From NCBI GenBank assembly GCA_004144595.1, contig SEEM01000005.1:1-64000 (forward strand): DNA of 64,000 nucleotides, read 5' to 3'. Each line of letters opens with the position of its first letter. Position 1 is the first letter of the stretch. Origin of the DNA: Hyphomicrobiales bacterium (GTDB lineage: Bacteria > Pseudomonadota > Alphaproteobacteria > Rhizobiales > Beijerinckiaceae). A program made the position numbers and the translations under genes. The notes below the pieces were generated by a model, which made no database searches, was not told the DNA's origin, and saw only the letters and a program-made list of their open reading frames with translations. Positions 42,736-50,970 of this stretch are shown in pieces.

Positions 42736-43626
42736 TCAGCCTTTCACGGAGCCCTTGGTCAAGCCGGAGACGATCAAGCGGCCGAGCAGGGCGAAGACGA
42801 CGAGGATGGGAATGATGGCGAGGGTGGCGGCGGCCGTAAGCGGCCCCCATTCGCGGCCGAAGAAGCCGATGAAGCCGTAGATCAGGGGTTGGATCGGCCT
42901 GAGCCAGGGCGCGTCGACCATCACGGAGCCCGCGACGAACTCGTTCCAGGAGCCGACGAAGGCGAGCGTGCCCGCCGCGCCCAAAGCCGGCCGGGCCAGC
43001 GGCAGCATGACATGATGCAGGATGCCGAATCGGCTGGCACCGTCGATCACGGCGGCCTCGTCCAGCTCGCGCGGGATCCCCTCGATCGTGCCCTTTACCA
43101 CCCAGATGGCCATGGGCAATTGATGGGCGGCATAGATCAGCGGCAAGGCGAAGGGCGTGTTCACCAACCCGAGGCGGACGAAATAGACGTAGTTCGGGAT
43201 CAGCAGAGCGGCGGCGCCGAGCGAAAGCGGAATACTCGCGACGATGAGCAAAAACAGGCTCTGCCGGAATGGAAATTCAAAGCGGTCGAAGGCATAGGCG
43301 GCCGGCAGCGCAAGCGTGAGCGCCAGCGCCACCGCGGCGCCGGAATAGGCCAGGCTGATCGTGAAACTCTGGACGAAGCCGGCGGCGAAGACGCGTTCGT
43401 AATGCGCGTTGGTCGGCGTGAACCCGGCGAATTGTGGCGGCGTCGCGAAGATGACGGCCTCCGGCTTGATCGAGGTCAGCACGCCCCAGACCAGTGGCAG
43501 CAGGTTGACCAGCATCAGCGCCGCGACGGGCAGCAGCACCAGCAGTGCCCAGAGCCGGTCTATCGGCGGCCGGCCCGGCGCTGCGCGCCCTCGCCTTGCT
43601 GCGGTGGGAAAGGCGAGCGCGCTCAT
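42736..43626 (-). CDS. Carbohydrate ABC transporter permease (MalG type)
   Basis: A 296-residue inner-membrane permease with six predicted helices. The EAA loop is EGIPRELDEAAVIDGASRFGILHHVMLPLARP, where the ATPase docks. The N-terminal cytoplasmic segment and TSIKPEAVIF..P are typical of the MalG/CUT1 group, importing oligosaccharides or polyols. ATG at 43626 shares one base with the stop of the partner permease gene. No ATP-binding protein gene is in this set. Confidence 0.92.
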   Translation of the reverse strand: MSALAFPTAARRGRAAPGRPPIDRLWALLVLLPVAALMLVNLLPLVWGVLTSIKPEAVIFATPPQFAGFTPTNAHYERVFAAGFVQSFTISLAYSGAAVALALTLALPAAYAFDRFEFPFRQSLFLLIVASIPLSLGAAALLIPNYVYFVRLGLVNTPFALPLIYAAHQLPMAIWVVKGTIEGIPRELDEAAVIDGASRFGILHHVMLPLARPALGAAGTLAFVGSWNEFVAGSVMVDAPWLRPIQPLIYGFIGFFGREWGPLTAAATLAIIPILVVFALLGRLIVSGLTKGSVKG

Positions 43627-44483
43627 CAGGCCTTCCACTTGGTGAAGCGGACATAGGCGATGACGAGCGCGATATTGCCGGCGAACATCAGCAGAGCGAG
43701 AGCGGTGGCGCCGCCCAGGTCGAAATTGACGAAGGCGCGCTCATAGACCTCGATCGCCAGCACGCGCGTCGCATCTCCCGGCCCGCCGCCGGTGGTGACG
43801 AGCGGCGTCTCGACCGTGTTGATGTTGGACAGCGTCAGCACAATCGCGACGAGGAGCAACGGCGTCTTCAAGAGCGGCAGCGTGATGCTGCGGAAGATCT
43901 GCCAGCCATTGGCGCCGTCGATGCGGGCGGCCTCGGTATAGTCGTCCGGGATGCCCTTCAGGCCAGCGAGCAGGATGATGACGGCGTAGCCGATGCGCTT
44001 CCAGACCGAGATCGCGACCAGCAGCGCCATGGCACCGGTCGGCGTGGTCAGGGGCTGGAACTCGGTGACGCCGACAGCCTTCAGCGCCCAGGCGGCGAGC
44101 CCGATGTCGTTGAGGAAGACCCAGCGAAAGAGCAGCGCGGCAACCACCGTCGAGATGATCCAGGGCACGATCACGATCATCTGCGCGACGAAGGCGAAGC
44201 GCGGCGCGAGCCGGTTGATCCAGACCGAGAGCGCCAGCGCGATCACGATCGTGACGACGACCGATGCGCCGGTATGGATGAAGGTGCGGCCGAGCGTGGC
44301 CAGCAGTTCCGGCTCGTCGAAGAGCTTCGCGTAGTTGTCGAAGCCGGAAAAGCCTGTCGGCGCGCCGTACTGGATGCGCTGCAGGCTGAACCAGCCGCCA
44401 TAGAACACCGGCGCGAACAGGACGAGGCCGAGCAGCGCGAAGGCCGGCGCGATATAGCCATAGCTGTTGAGGGAACTGCGCAT
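43626..44483 (-). CDS. Carbohydrate ABC transporter permease (MalF type)
   Basis: A 285-residue permease of the CUT1 family, partner of the MalG-type protein that follows. It has six membrane helices and the EAA loop KGIPDDYTEAARIDGANGWQIFRSITLPLLK. VETPLVTTGGGPGDATRVLAIEVYERAF is the usual MalF-type C-terminal region. It begins about 60 bases after the binding-protein gene, with an intercistronic hairpin between them. Confidence 0.92.
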   Translation of the reverse strand: MRSSLNSYGYIAPAFALLGLVLFAPVFYGGWFSLQRIQYGAPTGFSGFDNYAKLFDEPELLATLGRTFIHTGASVVVTIVIALALSVWINRLAPRFAFVAQMIVIVPWIISTVVAALLFRWVFLNDIGLAAWALKAVGVTEFQPLTTPTGAMALLVAISVWKRIGYAVIILLAGLKGIPDDYTEAARIDGANGWQIFRSITLPLLKTPLLLVAIVLTLSNINTVETPLVTTGGGPGDATRVLAIEVYERAFVNFDLGGATALALLMFAGNIALVIAYVRFTKWKA

Positions 44484-44512
44484 CTCGCCCCGGTCGGTTG
44501 ATACGGGCCTGC

Positions 44513-44536
44513 GGGAGCGGCGACTGCGCCGCCCCC
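44513..44536 (-). other. Intercistronic hairpin after the binding-protein gene
   Basis: A GC stem (GCGGCG / CGCCGC, loop ACTG) extended by three more pairs after one mismatch, between the binding-protein stop (44547) and the permease start (44483). Such stem-loops often protect the upstream binding-protein mRNA so that more of it is made than of the permeases. It is not followed by a T-run on the minus strand. Confidence 0.55.
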
Positions 44537-44546
44537 GGGTAGCCGG

Positions 44547-45854
44547 CTAGCGGCCGTTGCGGCGGTTGAAGTCGCGCTCGGCGCGCTCCAGAGCGGCCTG
44601 GGGCGTGGCGCCGTTGGTCACGACCTCCTGCGCCGCCTTGTTCAGCGCCTGTCGATAGCCGCCTACTCCGAAATCGATCGGCGCCAGCCAGCCTGCGCTC
44701 GCGGAGCCCTTGCCGGCGATGGCGAGATACTCGTTGGCCGGATCGGCGAAGAAGCTCGCGAGCGCCTTCGGCGTCGAGGCCAGCGCCGGCGTCTGGCCGC
44801 CCTTCTCGACCCAGAGCTTGTCGGCCTGCGGCCCGTTCATGAAATCCATGAACTTGCCGGCCAGGTCGAGATTCTTGCCCTTCGACCAGGCGCCGACCGC
44901 CCAGCCGGCCATCACGGCGGGCGAATGCGGCTTGCCGTCGATGCCGGGGACCAGCATGAAGCCGATCTTGTCGGCGCCCAGGCGGGCTTGAAGCGTCGAG
45001 AAGCGGACGCTCGCCCCGGTGATCATCGCGGCCCGGCCAGCGCTGAACTGTTCGTAGACGTCGTCGCTGGTCCAGGTCGTCGCCTGCTTCGACGAGACCT
45101 CGTGCTTCGTCACCAGCTCGGTCTGGATCGTCAGCCCCTCGACGCCGGCAGGTGTGGCGAAACGGGCGCGCCCCTTCTCGTCGAAAAGCGTCCCCTGCTT
45201 GGCCAGCAGGTACGAGGTGACGATCTGCGGATCGGGCTGGCTCTCGCTCCAGCCCTGGCCGAAGCCGTAGCGGGTCACCGCGCCGCCTGCATCCTTGACG
45301 GTCAGCTTCTTGGCAGCCTCGGTGAAGGCCGGCCATGTCGTCAGGCTGGTGGCGTCGATGCCGGCTTCCTTGAACAGGTCGCGACGATAGAACAGTCCGA
45401 TATAATTGCGCGAGGTGAAGAGGCAGTACTGCTTGCCGCCGACATTGCAGAGGTCCCAATAGGGTCCGGCATTGTCCTTGAGCTGGTCGGGCGACCATTT
45501 GTCGACGAAGACCGGCTTGAGATCGGCGAGCGCGCCGGACTTGATCGCCTCGCCGAGCAGGTCGGTGATAACCCAGACGATGTCGGGGGCCGTGCCCTGC
45601 TGGGCTGCGGCCATGAATTTTGGCGTCATCTGGTCCCAGACCTGCGTCTCGACCACGACCTTGGCGCCGGGATTGGCGGCTTCGAACGCCGTGATGATCT
45701 CGGCCAGTGCCTTTTCGCGGGGCGCATTGCCGGTGGGATTCAGGAAGGTCCACATCCGGATCGTCTGCGCCTGCGCGCCTGCGGCTCCTGCGGTAAGCGA
45801 AGCCAGCGCAAGGCCTGCGAGCAGCGTCATGCGCCTCGTCCAACGGCGTCCCAT
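44547..45854 (-). CDS. Carbohydrate ABC transporter substrate-binding protein
   Basis: A 435-residue periplasmic binding protein (solute-binding family 1). Signal peptide MGRRWTRRMTLLAGLALASLTAGAAGAQA, then IRMWTFLNPTGNAPREKALAEIITAFEAANPG, the start typical of sugar-binding proteins, and TAPDIVWV. It delivers the sugar to the two permeases downstream. Ribosome site GGGGAGAA lies seven bases upstream. It is 22 bases behind the GntR regulator gene on the same strand, so the regulator and importer may be one transcript. The ligand is unknown; the enolase-superfamily gene upstream suggests a sugar acid or related compound. Confidence 0.92.
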   Translation of the reverse strand: MGRRWTRRMTLLAGLALASLTAGAAGAQAQTIRMWTFLNPTGNAPREKALAEIITAFEAANPGAKVVVETQVWDQMTPKFMAAAQQGTAPDIVWVITDLLGEAIKSGALADLKPVFVDKWSPDQLKDNAGPYWDLCNVGGKQYCLFTSRNYIGLFYRRDLFKEAGIDATSLTTWPAFTEAAKKLTVKDAGGAVTRYGFGQGWSESQPDPQIVTSYLLAKQGTLFDEKGRARFATPAGVEGLTIQTELVTKHEVSSKQATTWTSDDVYEQFSAGRAAMITGASVRFSTLQARLGADKIGFMLVPGIDGKPHSPAVMAGWAVGAWSKGKNLDLAGKFMDFMNGPQADKLWVEKGGQTPALASTPKALASFFADPANEYLAIAGKGSASAGWLAPIDFGVGGYRQALNKAAQEVVTNGATPQAALERAERDFNRRNGR

Positions 45855-45876
45855 GGTCGTTCTCCCCTGTTGGTTC

Positions 45877-46611
45877 TTATGCTCTGTCGGCGTTCGCGAC
45901 CGCTTCGCCCTGGGCGGCGATATCGCGCAGCGCCCCCTCCAGCGAGCGGCCGAGATGGAGCCTGATCGCGGTGGCGAGCGCGGTGGCGTCGCGCCCGATC
46001 AGGGCGTTGATGATGGCGGTATGCTCGGCGCTTTCGCTGGCGAGGCGGGCCCGCCAGCCATCGAGGCCGCGCTGCACCCAGGCACCGAGAAGCTGCATCT
46101 GGATGCCGTGATAGATCGTTGCCAGCAGGCGGTTGCCCGATGCCTCGACCAGCGTCTGGTGAAACAGGGCGTTGAGCTCGATATGGCGTCGATGCGTCAG
46201 GTCGCCCGGCGCATCGAGGGCGCGCTGGATCTGCTCGAGCCGGCGCAGGAACGGGCCGCCCTCGCCGCGCATCATTGCCGCGATGGCAAGCTCCCCCGCG
46301 TTGAGTTCGAGTCCGAGCCGCACCTGCCACAGCTCGGCGACATGCCGCGGCGAAGGCGTGCGGATGCGATAGCCGCGCCGGGGCGTCGCCTCGATGAACC
46401 CCTCGGCGGCGAGCCGCTGCAGGGCCTCGCGCACCGGCGTCAGGCTGACCTCGAAGCGATCGGCGAGTTCCTGCAGGATCAACCGGCGGCTGGCGGCGAG
46501 ATCGCCGAACAGGATGGCTTCGATCAGGCGCCGGTAGATGCCGTCAGCGACGGTTTCGCCCGCACCTTCCGGCGGATCGACGAGGAAGATGCCGCTGTCA
46601 CTCGGCTGCAT
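45877..46611 (-). CDS. GntR family regulator, FCD domain
   Basis: A 244-residue GntR-type repressor: winged HTH (LIEAILFGDLAASRRLILQELADRFEVSLTPVREALQRLAAEGFIEATPRRGYRI) and an all-helical FCD ligand domain with HIELNALFHQTLVEASGN and HTAIINALIGRDATALATAIRLHL, carrying the His residues that usually bind a metal and a sugar acid. ATG 46611 has GGGGAG seven bases upstream and overlaps the end of the enolase-superfamily gene by 14 bases. It probably represses its own set; a candidate site is the AT-rich palindrome at 47803-47814. Confidence 0.9.
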   Translation of the reverse strand: MQPSDSGIFLVDPPEGAGETVADGIYRRLIEAILFGDLAASRRLILQELADRFEVSLTPVREALQRLAAEGFIEATPRRGYRIRTPSPRHVAELWQVRLGLELNAGELAIAAMMRGEGGPFLRRLEQIQRALDAPGDLTHRRHIELNALFHQTLVEASGNRLLATIYHGIQMQLLGAWVQRGLDGWRARLASESAEHTAIINALIGRDATALATAIRLHLGRSLEGALRDIAAQGEAVANADRA

Positions 46612-47782
46612 GTCGCGCTCCCCTTGCCGTGGGGTCGAGCGCATAGGCTTCGAGCTGGTCGGGTTTCGGCACGGCGCCGTGGCCGGGGAGATCCTGCGCA
46701 GCGAAGACGCCGTCCGCATAGCGCAGCGGCTCCTGCGTAAGCTCGTCCCGCAGCGGGTTCAGCAGACGGTTCGCCTCATAACGCGTGAAGCTTCTGGCGG
46801 CGCGACAGGCGTGCAAAGCCGCCGAGACGCCGATGGCGGAACCGACGCCATGCGGCGCCAGCGCCAACCCGTGCTTCGTGCACAGCGCATCGACGGCCAG
46901 CATGCCGGTGATCCCTCCGGCCCGCGTGATATTGGGCTGTACGATGTCGAGCGCGCCGGCTTCGACGAAGCGGGTGAACTGGCTGATATCGAACTCGTTC
47001 TCGCCGGCCGCGATCGGCACCGGCGACGCCTTGCGTACCTTGGCCAGCGCATGCGGGTCATCGGGCGCGATCGGCTCCTCGAGCCAGGCGATGCCGTGCG
47101 GTGCGACCGCGCGCGCCACTTCGATGGCTTCGTCGATACCATAGGCCGCGTTCGCGTCGAGCATGATCGGCATGTCGCCTCCGAGCACCTGCCGGAGCGC
47201 GGCGACATGCGCCGCATCGGCCTGGGCGCCCCGGCCGACCTTGAGCTTGATGCCGTCGAAGCCCTGCTCGGCGAAGGCCACCGCCCGCTCGGCGGATTCC
47301 CCCGGGGTCGGCAGGAAGGGCACCGAGCCGACATAGGCCGTGACCGGACCGGGCTCGGCCCCGAGCAGGCGGCACAGGGGTTGGCCGGCGATGCGCGCCT
47401 TCAAATCCCAGAGCGCGATATCGACCCCGCTCAACGCTTCCATGGCGGGGCCGCGCGTCTGGCCGAGCGCGAAGAAATAGGTCTTGAGGTCCCGCAGCGC
47501 GGCAGCCGGTTCGTCGAACTCGATGCCGGCAAGCGCCGGCGCGATCACCGCCTCGATCAGCGAAGACGCCATGCCGGGATGTGGTAGACCGAAGGCCTCT
47601 CCCCAGCCGCTTTCGCCGTTCTCGCCGATCGCCTCGATCAGCGTCGAGTACTGGCCGCTGCGTTCGATACGCTGAAAATGGGCGGCCGGCCGCCGCAGGC
47701 TCGGCGGTACGCGCTCGATCCCGCCATAGATGGCGGCGAACGACGCGTGCAGAACGTGAACACGAAGGCCTGCCAGTCTCAT
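46598..47782 (-). CDS. Enolase-superfamily dehydratase (mandelate racemase/muconate lactonizing type)
   Basis: A 394-residue protein. Catalytic-barrel motifs are visible: GIKLKVG (Lys-x-Lys base), the metal ligands in MLDANAAYG, IAWLEEPI and AAGENEF, and a C-terminal LAPHGVGSAIGVSAALH carrying His. The N-terminal capping domain precedes. This pattern fits acid-sugar dehydratases and racemases; the exact substrate is not readable. GAGGAA lies seven bases before the ATG. It is the first gene of the leftward set (dehydratase, GntR, binding protein, permeases, SDR, GlcG, GMC), which suggests import and dehydration of an acid sugar. Confidence 0.9.
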   Translation of the reverse strand: MRLAGLRVHVLHASFAAIYGGIERVPPSLRRPAAHFQRIERSGQYSTLIEAIGENGESGWGEAFGLPHPGMASSLIEAVIAPALAGIEFDEPAAALRDLKTYFFALGQTRGPAMEALSGVDIALWDLKARIAGQPLCRLLGAEPGPVTAYVGSVPFLPTPGESAERAVAFAEQGFDGIKLKVGRGAQADAAHVAALRQVLGGDMPIMLDANAAYGIDEAIEVARAVAPHGIAWLEEPIAPDDPHALAKVRKASPVPIAAGENEFDISQFTRFVEAGALDIVQPNITRAGGITGMLAVDALCTKHGLALAPHGVGSAIGVSAALHACRAARSFTRYEANRLLNPLRDELTQEPLRYADGVFAAQDLPGHGAVPKPDQLEAYALDPTARGARHAAE

Positions 47783-47802
47783 CGCGAATTCCTCAATTTA
47801 AT

Positions 47803-47814
47803 ATTTTATAAAAT
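47803..47814. promoter_or_regulatory. AT-rich palindrome, candidate GntR operator/promoter
   Basis: ATTTTATAAAAT is a perfect 12-base palindrome; an overlapping inverted repeat CAATTT (47794-47799) / AAATTG (47811-47816) surrounds it. It stands 20 bases upstream of the dehydratase ATG in an otherwise GC-rich window, so it could be the -10 region and/or the binding site of the GntR protein of this operon. No direct evidence links the protein to it. Confidence 0.4.
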
Positions 47815-48025
47815 TGCGATTGCGGTTCTGTCAATGTGCATGGGGCCGTCATGGCTCTGAGGTTCGAAAAGCCAATCCTGCGCCTAGCTGAAATCCGCGC
47901 CGGGAACAGCCCATCGGCCCAATCGAAGCCGTCCAGGCACCGGAAGCCGCCGACATATCAGCGATCCGCGGATTGTTGGATCAGCAGCACTCTCGTCCGA
48001 AGCACACTTGTCTTGCGCAAATCAG

Positions 48026-48060
48026 CCTGTTAAACGTTTTTCTGTAAAACGTTTAACAGG
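48026..48060. promoter_or_regulatory. LacI-type operator upstream of the lacI-family gene
   Basis: A perfect 15-bp inverted repeat: CCTGTTAAACGTTTT at 48026-48040 and its reverse complement at 48046-48060, spacer TCTGT. Each arm contains the palindromic core AAACGTTT typical of LacI-family sites. It ends eight bases before the ATG of the LacI-type gene, so the protein bound here would block its own transcription or translation start. The same protein may control the ABC/polyol genes behind it. Confidence 0.8.
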
Positions 48061-48068
48061 CCTCCTCC

Positions 48069-49163
48069 ATGGACAATGGACGCGTCACGATCCGGGATGT
48101 CGCCGCCCGTGCAGGCGTGTCTACCGCCACGGTCTCGAACGTGTTCAGCGGCAACAAGCCGGTGAATGCCGACCTGCGGACGCGCGTGCTCAAGGCCGCC
48201 GACGAGCTGGCCTATCAGGTCGACCGCGCCGCATCGCAACTGCGCTCGGGCCAGGCCCGCGTCGTCGGCGTCCTCGTTCCCGATCTAGACGACGTGTTTT
48301 TCACCTCGCTGGTGTCTCAGCTCGAAGTCCTCGCCCAGAAGGACGGCTACGACATCCTCGTCGCCAGCTCCCGCGACGACCGCGGGCTGGAGCAGTCGCG
48401 GCTGCGCACCTTGCTGGCGTGGCGCCCGTCCGGGTTGATCGCCGTGCCCTGCTCCGACGCTGTTCCGGACGCGCTGCGCAACGAGATCGGCCGCCTGCCG
48501 ATCGTCTTCGCTGACCGCGTGCCGCCCGAGGGCTCGCTGGTGGACACCATTGCGATCGACAACCGAGAGGCCGGCGAGATCGCGGCCCGTCACCTGCTCG
48601 CCAAGGGCCATCGCGACATCCTCGTCGCAGCCTCCAGCCTCGCGATCTCCCCGATCCGCGAGCGCGTCCGCGGTGCCTGCGACTTGATCCGGAGCACGCT
48701 CGACCGCGAGCCGACCGTGATCGAACTCGGCTCGAATGCAGATCGCGGCGCGGCGGCTTTCCTGCACTGGCTCGAGCGGCACGCGCCGCCGAGCGCCGTG
48801 ATCGCGCTCACCAACGTCACCACGCTGAGCACGCTCTCGGCGCTCGCCCGGATGCGGATGGACATCCCCGATCCGGTCTCGGTCGTCGGCTTCGACGATT
48901 ACCCCTGGATGAGCGCCCGCAAGACCGGCCTGACCGCGATCCGCCAGCCGATTGCCGAGATCGCAGAGGCAGCCTGGACGCGCCTGCGCGCCCGCATGTC
49001 CGGAGACCAGACGCCGCCGACCCATTCCGTACTGCAAACCAGCCTGCAGGCGCGCGATTCCGTGCGGGACCTCGCAGCCGCGGCTGAACGCGGCGTCGAC
49101 CGCAATCCCGATCCGCTCCCGAGTCCGGAAAGGCCGAACGGCTCCGCCAAGGCGGTGCACTGA
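48069..49163 (+). CDS. LacI family transcriptional regulator
   Basis: A 364-residue repressor. The HTH and hinge are VTIRDVAARAGVSTATVSNVFSGNKPVNADLRTRVLKAADELAYQVDRAASQLRSGQ, followed by the periplasmic-binding-protein-like ligand domain (VVGVLVPDLDDVFFTSLVSQLE, IAIDNREAGEIAARHLLAKGH, VVGFDDYPWMSARKTGLTAIRQP). The C-terminal ~30 residues are an unusual Pro/Ala-rich extension. The inducer should be the sugar or polyol handled by the following genes, which run in the same direction. Autoregulation is suggested by the perfect operator immediately upstream. Confidence 0.93.
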   Translation: MDNGRVTIRDVAARAGVSTATVSNVFSGNKPVNADLRTRVLKAADELAYQVDRAASQLRSGQARVVGVLVPDLDDVFFTSLVSQLEVLAQKDGYDILVASSRDDRGLEQSRLRTLLAWRPSGLIAVPCSDAVPDALRNEIGRLPIVFADRVPPEGSLVDTIAIDNREAGEIAARHLLAKGHRDILVAASSLAISPIRERVRGACDLIRSTLDREPTVIELGSNADRGAAAFLHWLERHAPPSAVIALTNVTTLSTLSALARMRMDIPDPVSVVGFDDYPWMSARKTGLTAIRQPIAEIAEAAWTRLRARMSGDQTPPTHSVLQTSLQARDSVRDLAAAAERGVDRNPDPLPSPERPNGSAKAVH

Positions 49164-49176
49164 CGAAAACCGACGA

Positions 49177-49194
49177 CGGACGCTCAAGCGTCCG
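49177..49194 (+). other. Hairpin between the lacI-family gene and the permease gene
   Basis: CGGACGC / GCGTCCG with loop TCAA, followed within 30 bases by a second small stem (CCGGGC / GCCCGG). No T-run. It may separate expression of the regulator from the transporter genes; a weak attenuator or processing site is possible. Confidence 0.35.
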
Positions 49195-49244
49195 CGCCAC
49201 CGGGCCGATAGAGCCCGGAGCAAAAGGAATTTTGGAGGAAACGC

Positions 49245-50120
49245 GTGCAACTTCAACGAACGGCACGGTTATTGCCGCTGCTCGCGCCGGTGCATCTGCT
49301 CATCTTGAGCGTGATCGTGCTGCCGTCGCTCTATGTCGTCTGGCTGAGCCTGAACACGTCGAGCTTCGGCCAGGCGCCGCGCTTCGTCGGCCTGCAGAAC
49401 TATTGGCGCGTCCTCGCAGATCCCGCCTTCCACAGCGCGCTCTGGAACACCGTCGTCCTTGTCGTCGTCGCCGTGCATCTGGAACTCGCCGTCGGCCTCG
49501 GCATGGCCCTGCTCTTCGCCAGCGGCCTGCCCTTCCGGCGCTTCCTGCTCGTCGCGGTGCTCGCGCCCTATGCGGTGAGCGAAGTCACGGCCGTGGTGAT
49601 GTGGCGGTTCCTGTTCGATCCCGATGCAGGGCCGATCACGCTCGCCCTGCACGCGCTCGGCCTGCCTTCCCTGGACTGGTCCTTCGAGCCCTCGCACGCG
49701 ATGATCCTGATCGGCCTTTTGACGATCTGGCTGCACCTGCCCTTCACCTTTGTGATTGTCTATGCGGCGCGCCTCGCCATCCCTGCCGAACTCTACGAGG
49801 CATCGCGGATCGACGGCGCGACGCGCTGGCAGGCCTTTCGGCAGGTGACGCTGCCGTTGCTGGCACCAGCCATGCTGATCGCCCTGCTCTTCCGCTACAT
49901 CTTCGCCTTCCGCCTGTTCTCGGAGGCCTGGCTGCTGACGAAGGGGGGCCCTGCCCGCTCGACCGAGGTCGTGGCGATCTACCTGTATCAGGAGGCCTTC
50001 AGCTTCAACGCCTTCGGCCCGGCCGCCGCCACCGCCTGGATCATGGTGCTGGCCTCGTTGCTGCTCGCCGGCGCTTATGTATTCCTGCTCAAGCGCGGGG
50101 GCGTCGGCCATGCGCACTGA
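49245..50120 (+). CDS. Sugar/polyol ABC transporter permease 1
   Basis: A 291-residue CUT1-family permease with six predicted helices and EAA loop LAIPAELYEASRIDGATRWQAFRQVTLPLLA. GTG start at 49245 with GGAGGAA five bases upstream, a strong initiation site. It overlaps the second permease gene by 11 bases. With the other permease and the binding protein it makes one importer; the ATPase gene is not nearby. Confidence 0.92.
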   Translation: MQLQRTARLLPLLAPVHLLILSVIVLPSLYVVWLSLNTSSFGQAPRFVGLQNYWRVLADPAFHSALWNTVVLVVVAVHLELAVGLGMALLFASGLPFRRFLLVAVLAPYAVSEVTAVVMWRFLFDPDAGPITLALHALGLPSLDWSFEPSHAMILIGLLTIWLHLPFTFVIVYAARLAIPAELYEASRIDGATRWQAFRQVTLPLLAPAMLIALLFRYIFAFRLFSEAWLLTKGGPARSTEVVAIYLYQEAFSFNAFGPAAATAWIMVLASLLLAGAYVFLLKRGGVGHAH

Positions 50121-50943
50121 GCGGCTTCTGATCGGGCTGGGCAAGGCTCTCGCCGTCGCGGCCATCCTGTTCTGGTCGCTGTTCCCGATCCTGTTCATCG
50201 CGATCTCTTCGCTGAAGCCCGGCCAGGACATCTTCGCGGTGCCGCCGAGATGGCTGTTCACCCCGACATTCAAGCACTACGCCGAGCTCTGGCGCTCCTG
50301 GGGCGTCTTCTTCGAGGGTCTGTTCAACAGCCTGCTGATCACGGTGGGCGCGACGCTGCTCGCGATCGTCGCAAGCGCCTGCGCCGGCTATGTCTACTCG
50401 CGCAATTCCGGCCGCTGGCTCGGCGCGAGCCTGCTCGGCCTCATCATCGTCAGGCTGATCCCGCCGATCGTGGTGACGCTGCCGCTCTTCCCGATCGTGA
50501 ACTGGCTCGGCCTCAGCGACACCCATCTCGTGCTGATCCTGCTCTACGCGACCTTCTTCGTCTCGCTCGGCACGGTGCTGATGCGCACCTTCATGGACCA
50601 GATTCCGCGCGAACTGGACGAGGCTGCCGCGATCGACGGCGCCAGCCGCCTGACGATCCTGCGCAAGGTCATCGCGCCGCTCGCGATGCCGGGCGTGCTC
50701 GCGGTCGCGGTCTTCGTGATCGTGTTCTCGTGGAACGAGTTCCTCTTCGCCTTCATCTTCACCGCGACGAAGGCCAAGACCGCACCGCTCGTGATCTCCG
50801 AGATGATCGGCTCCATCGACGGTGTCGACTGGGGCATCCTCTTCGCCGCGGCGACGGTGCAGCTCGTGCCCGTCCTGCTCTTCGTCGTCTTCATGAACCG
50901 CTACCTCGTGGCCGGCCTCACCGCCGGTTCGACGAAGGGGTAG
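50110..50943 (+). CDS. Sugar/polyol ABC transporter permease 2
   Basis: A 277-residue permease, the MalG-like partner, with the EAA loop QIPRELDEAAAIDGASRLTILRKVIAPLAMPG and the C-terminal YLVAGLTAGSTKG typical of the group. The ATG at 50110 lies inside the end of permease 1, so translation is coupled. The binding-protein gene follows after a 27-base gap. Confidence 0.92.
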   Translation: MRTERLLIGLGKALAVAAILFWSLFPILFIAISSLKPGQDIFAVPPRWLFTPTFKHYAELWRSWGVFFEGLFNSLLITVGATLLAIVASACAGYVYSRNSGRWLGASLLGLIIVRLIPPIVVTLPLFPIVNWLGLSDTHLVLILLYATFFVSLGTVLMRTFMDQIPRELDEAAAIDGASRLTILRKVIAPLAMPGVLAVAVFVIVFSWNEFLFAFIFTATKAKTAPLVISEMIGSIDGVDWGILFAAATVQLVPVLLFVVFMNRYLVAGLTAGSTKG

Positions 50944-50970
50944 CAAACCAAAAAAGAGAGGGAGGAAGAA

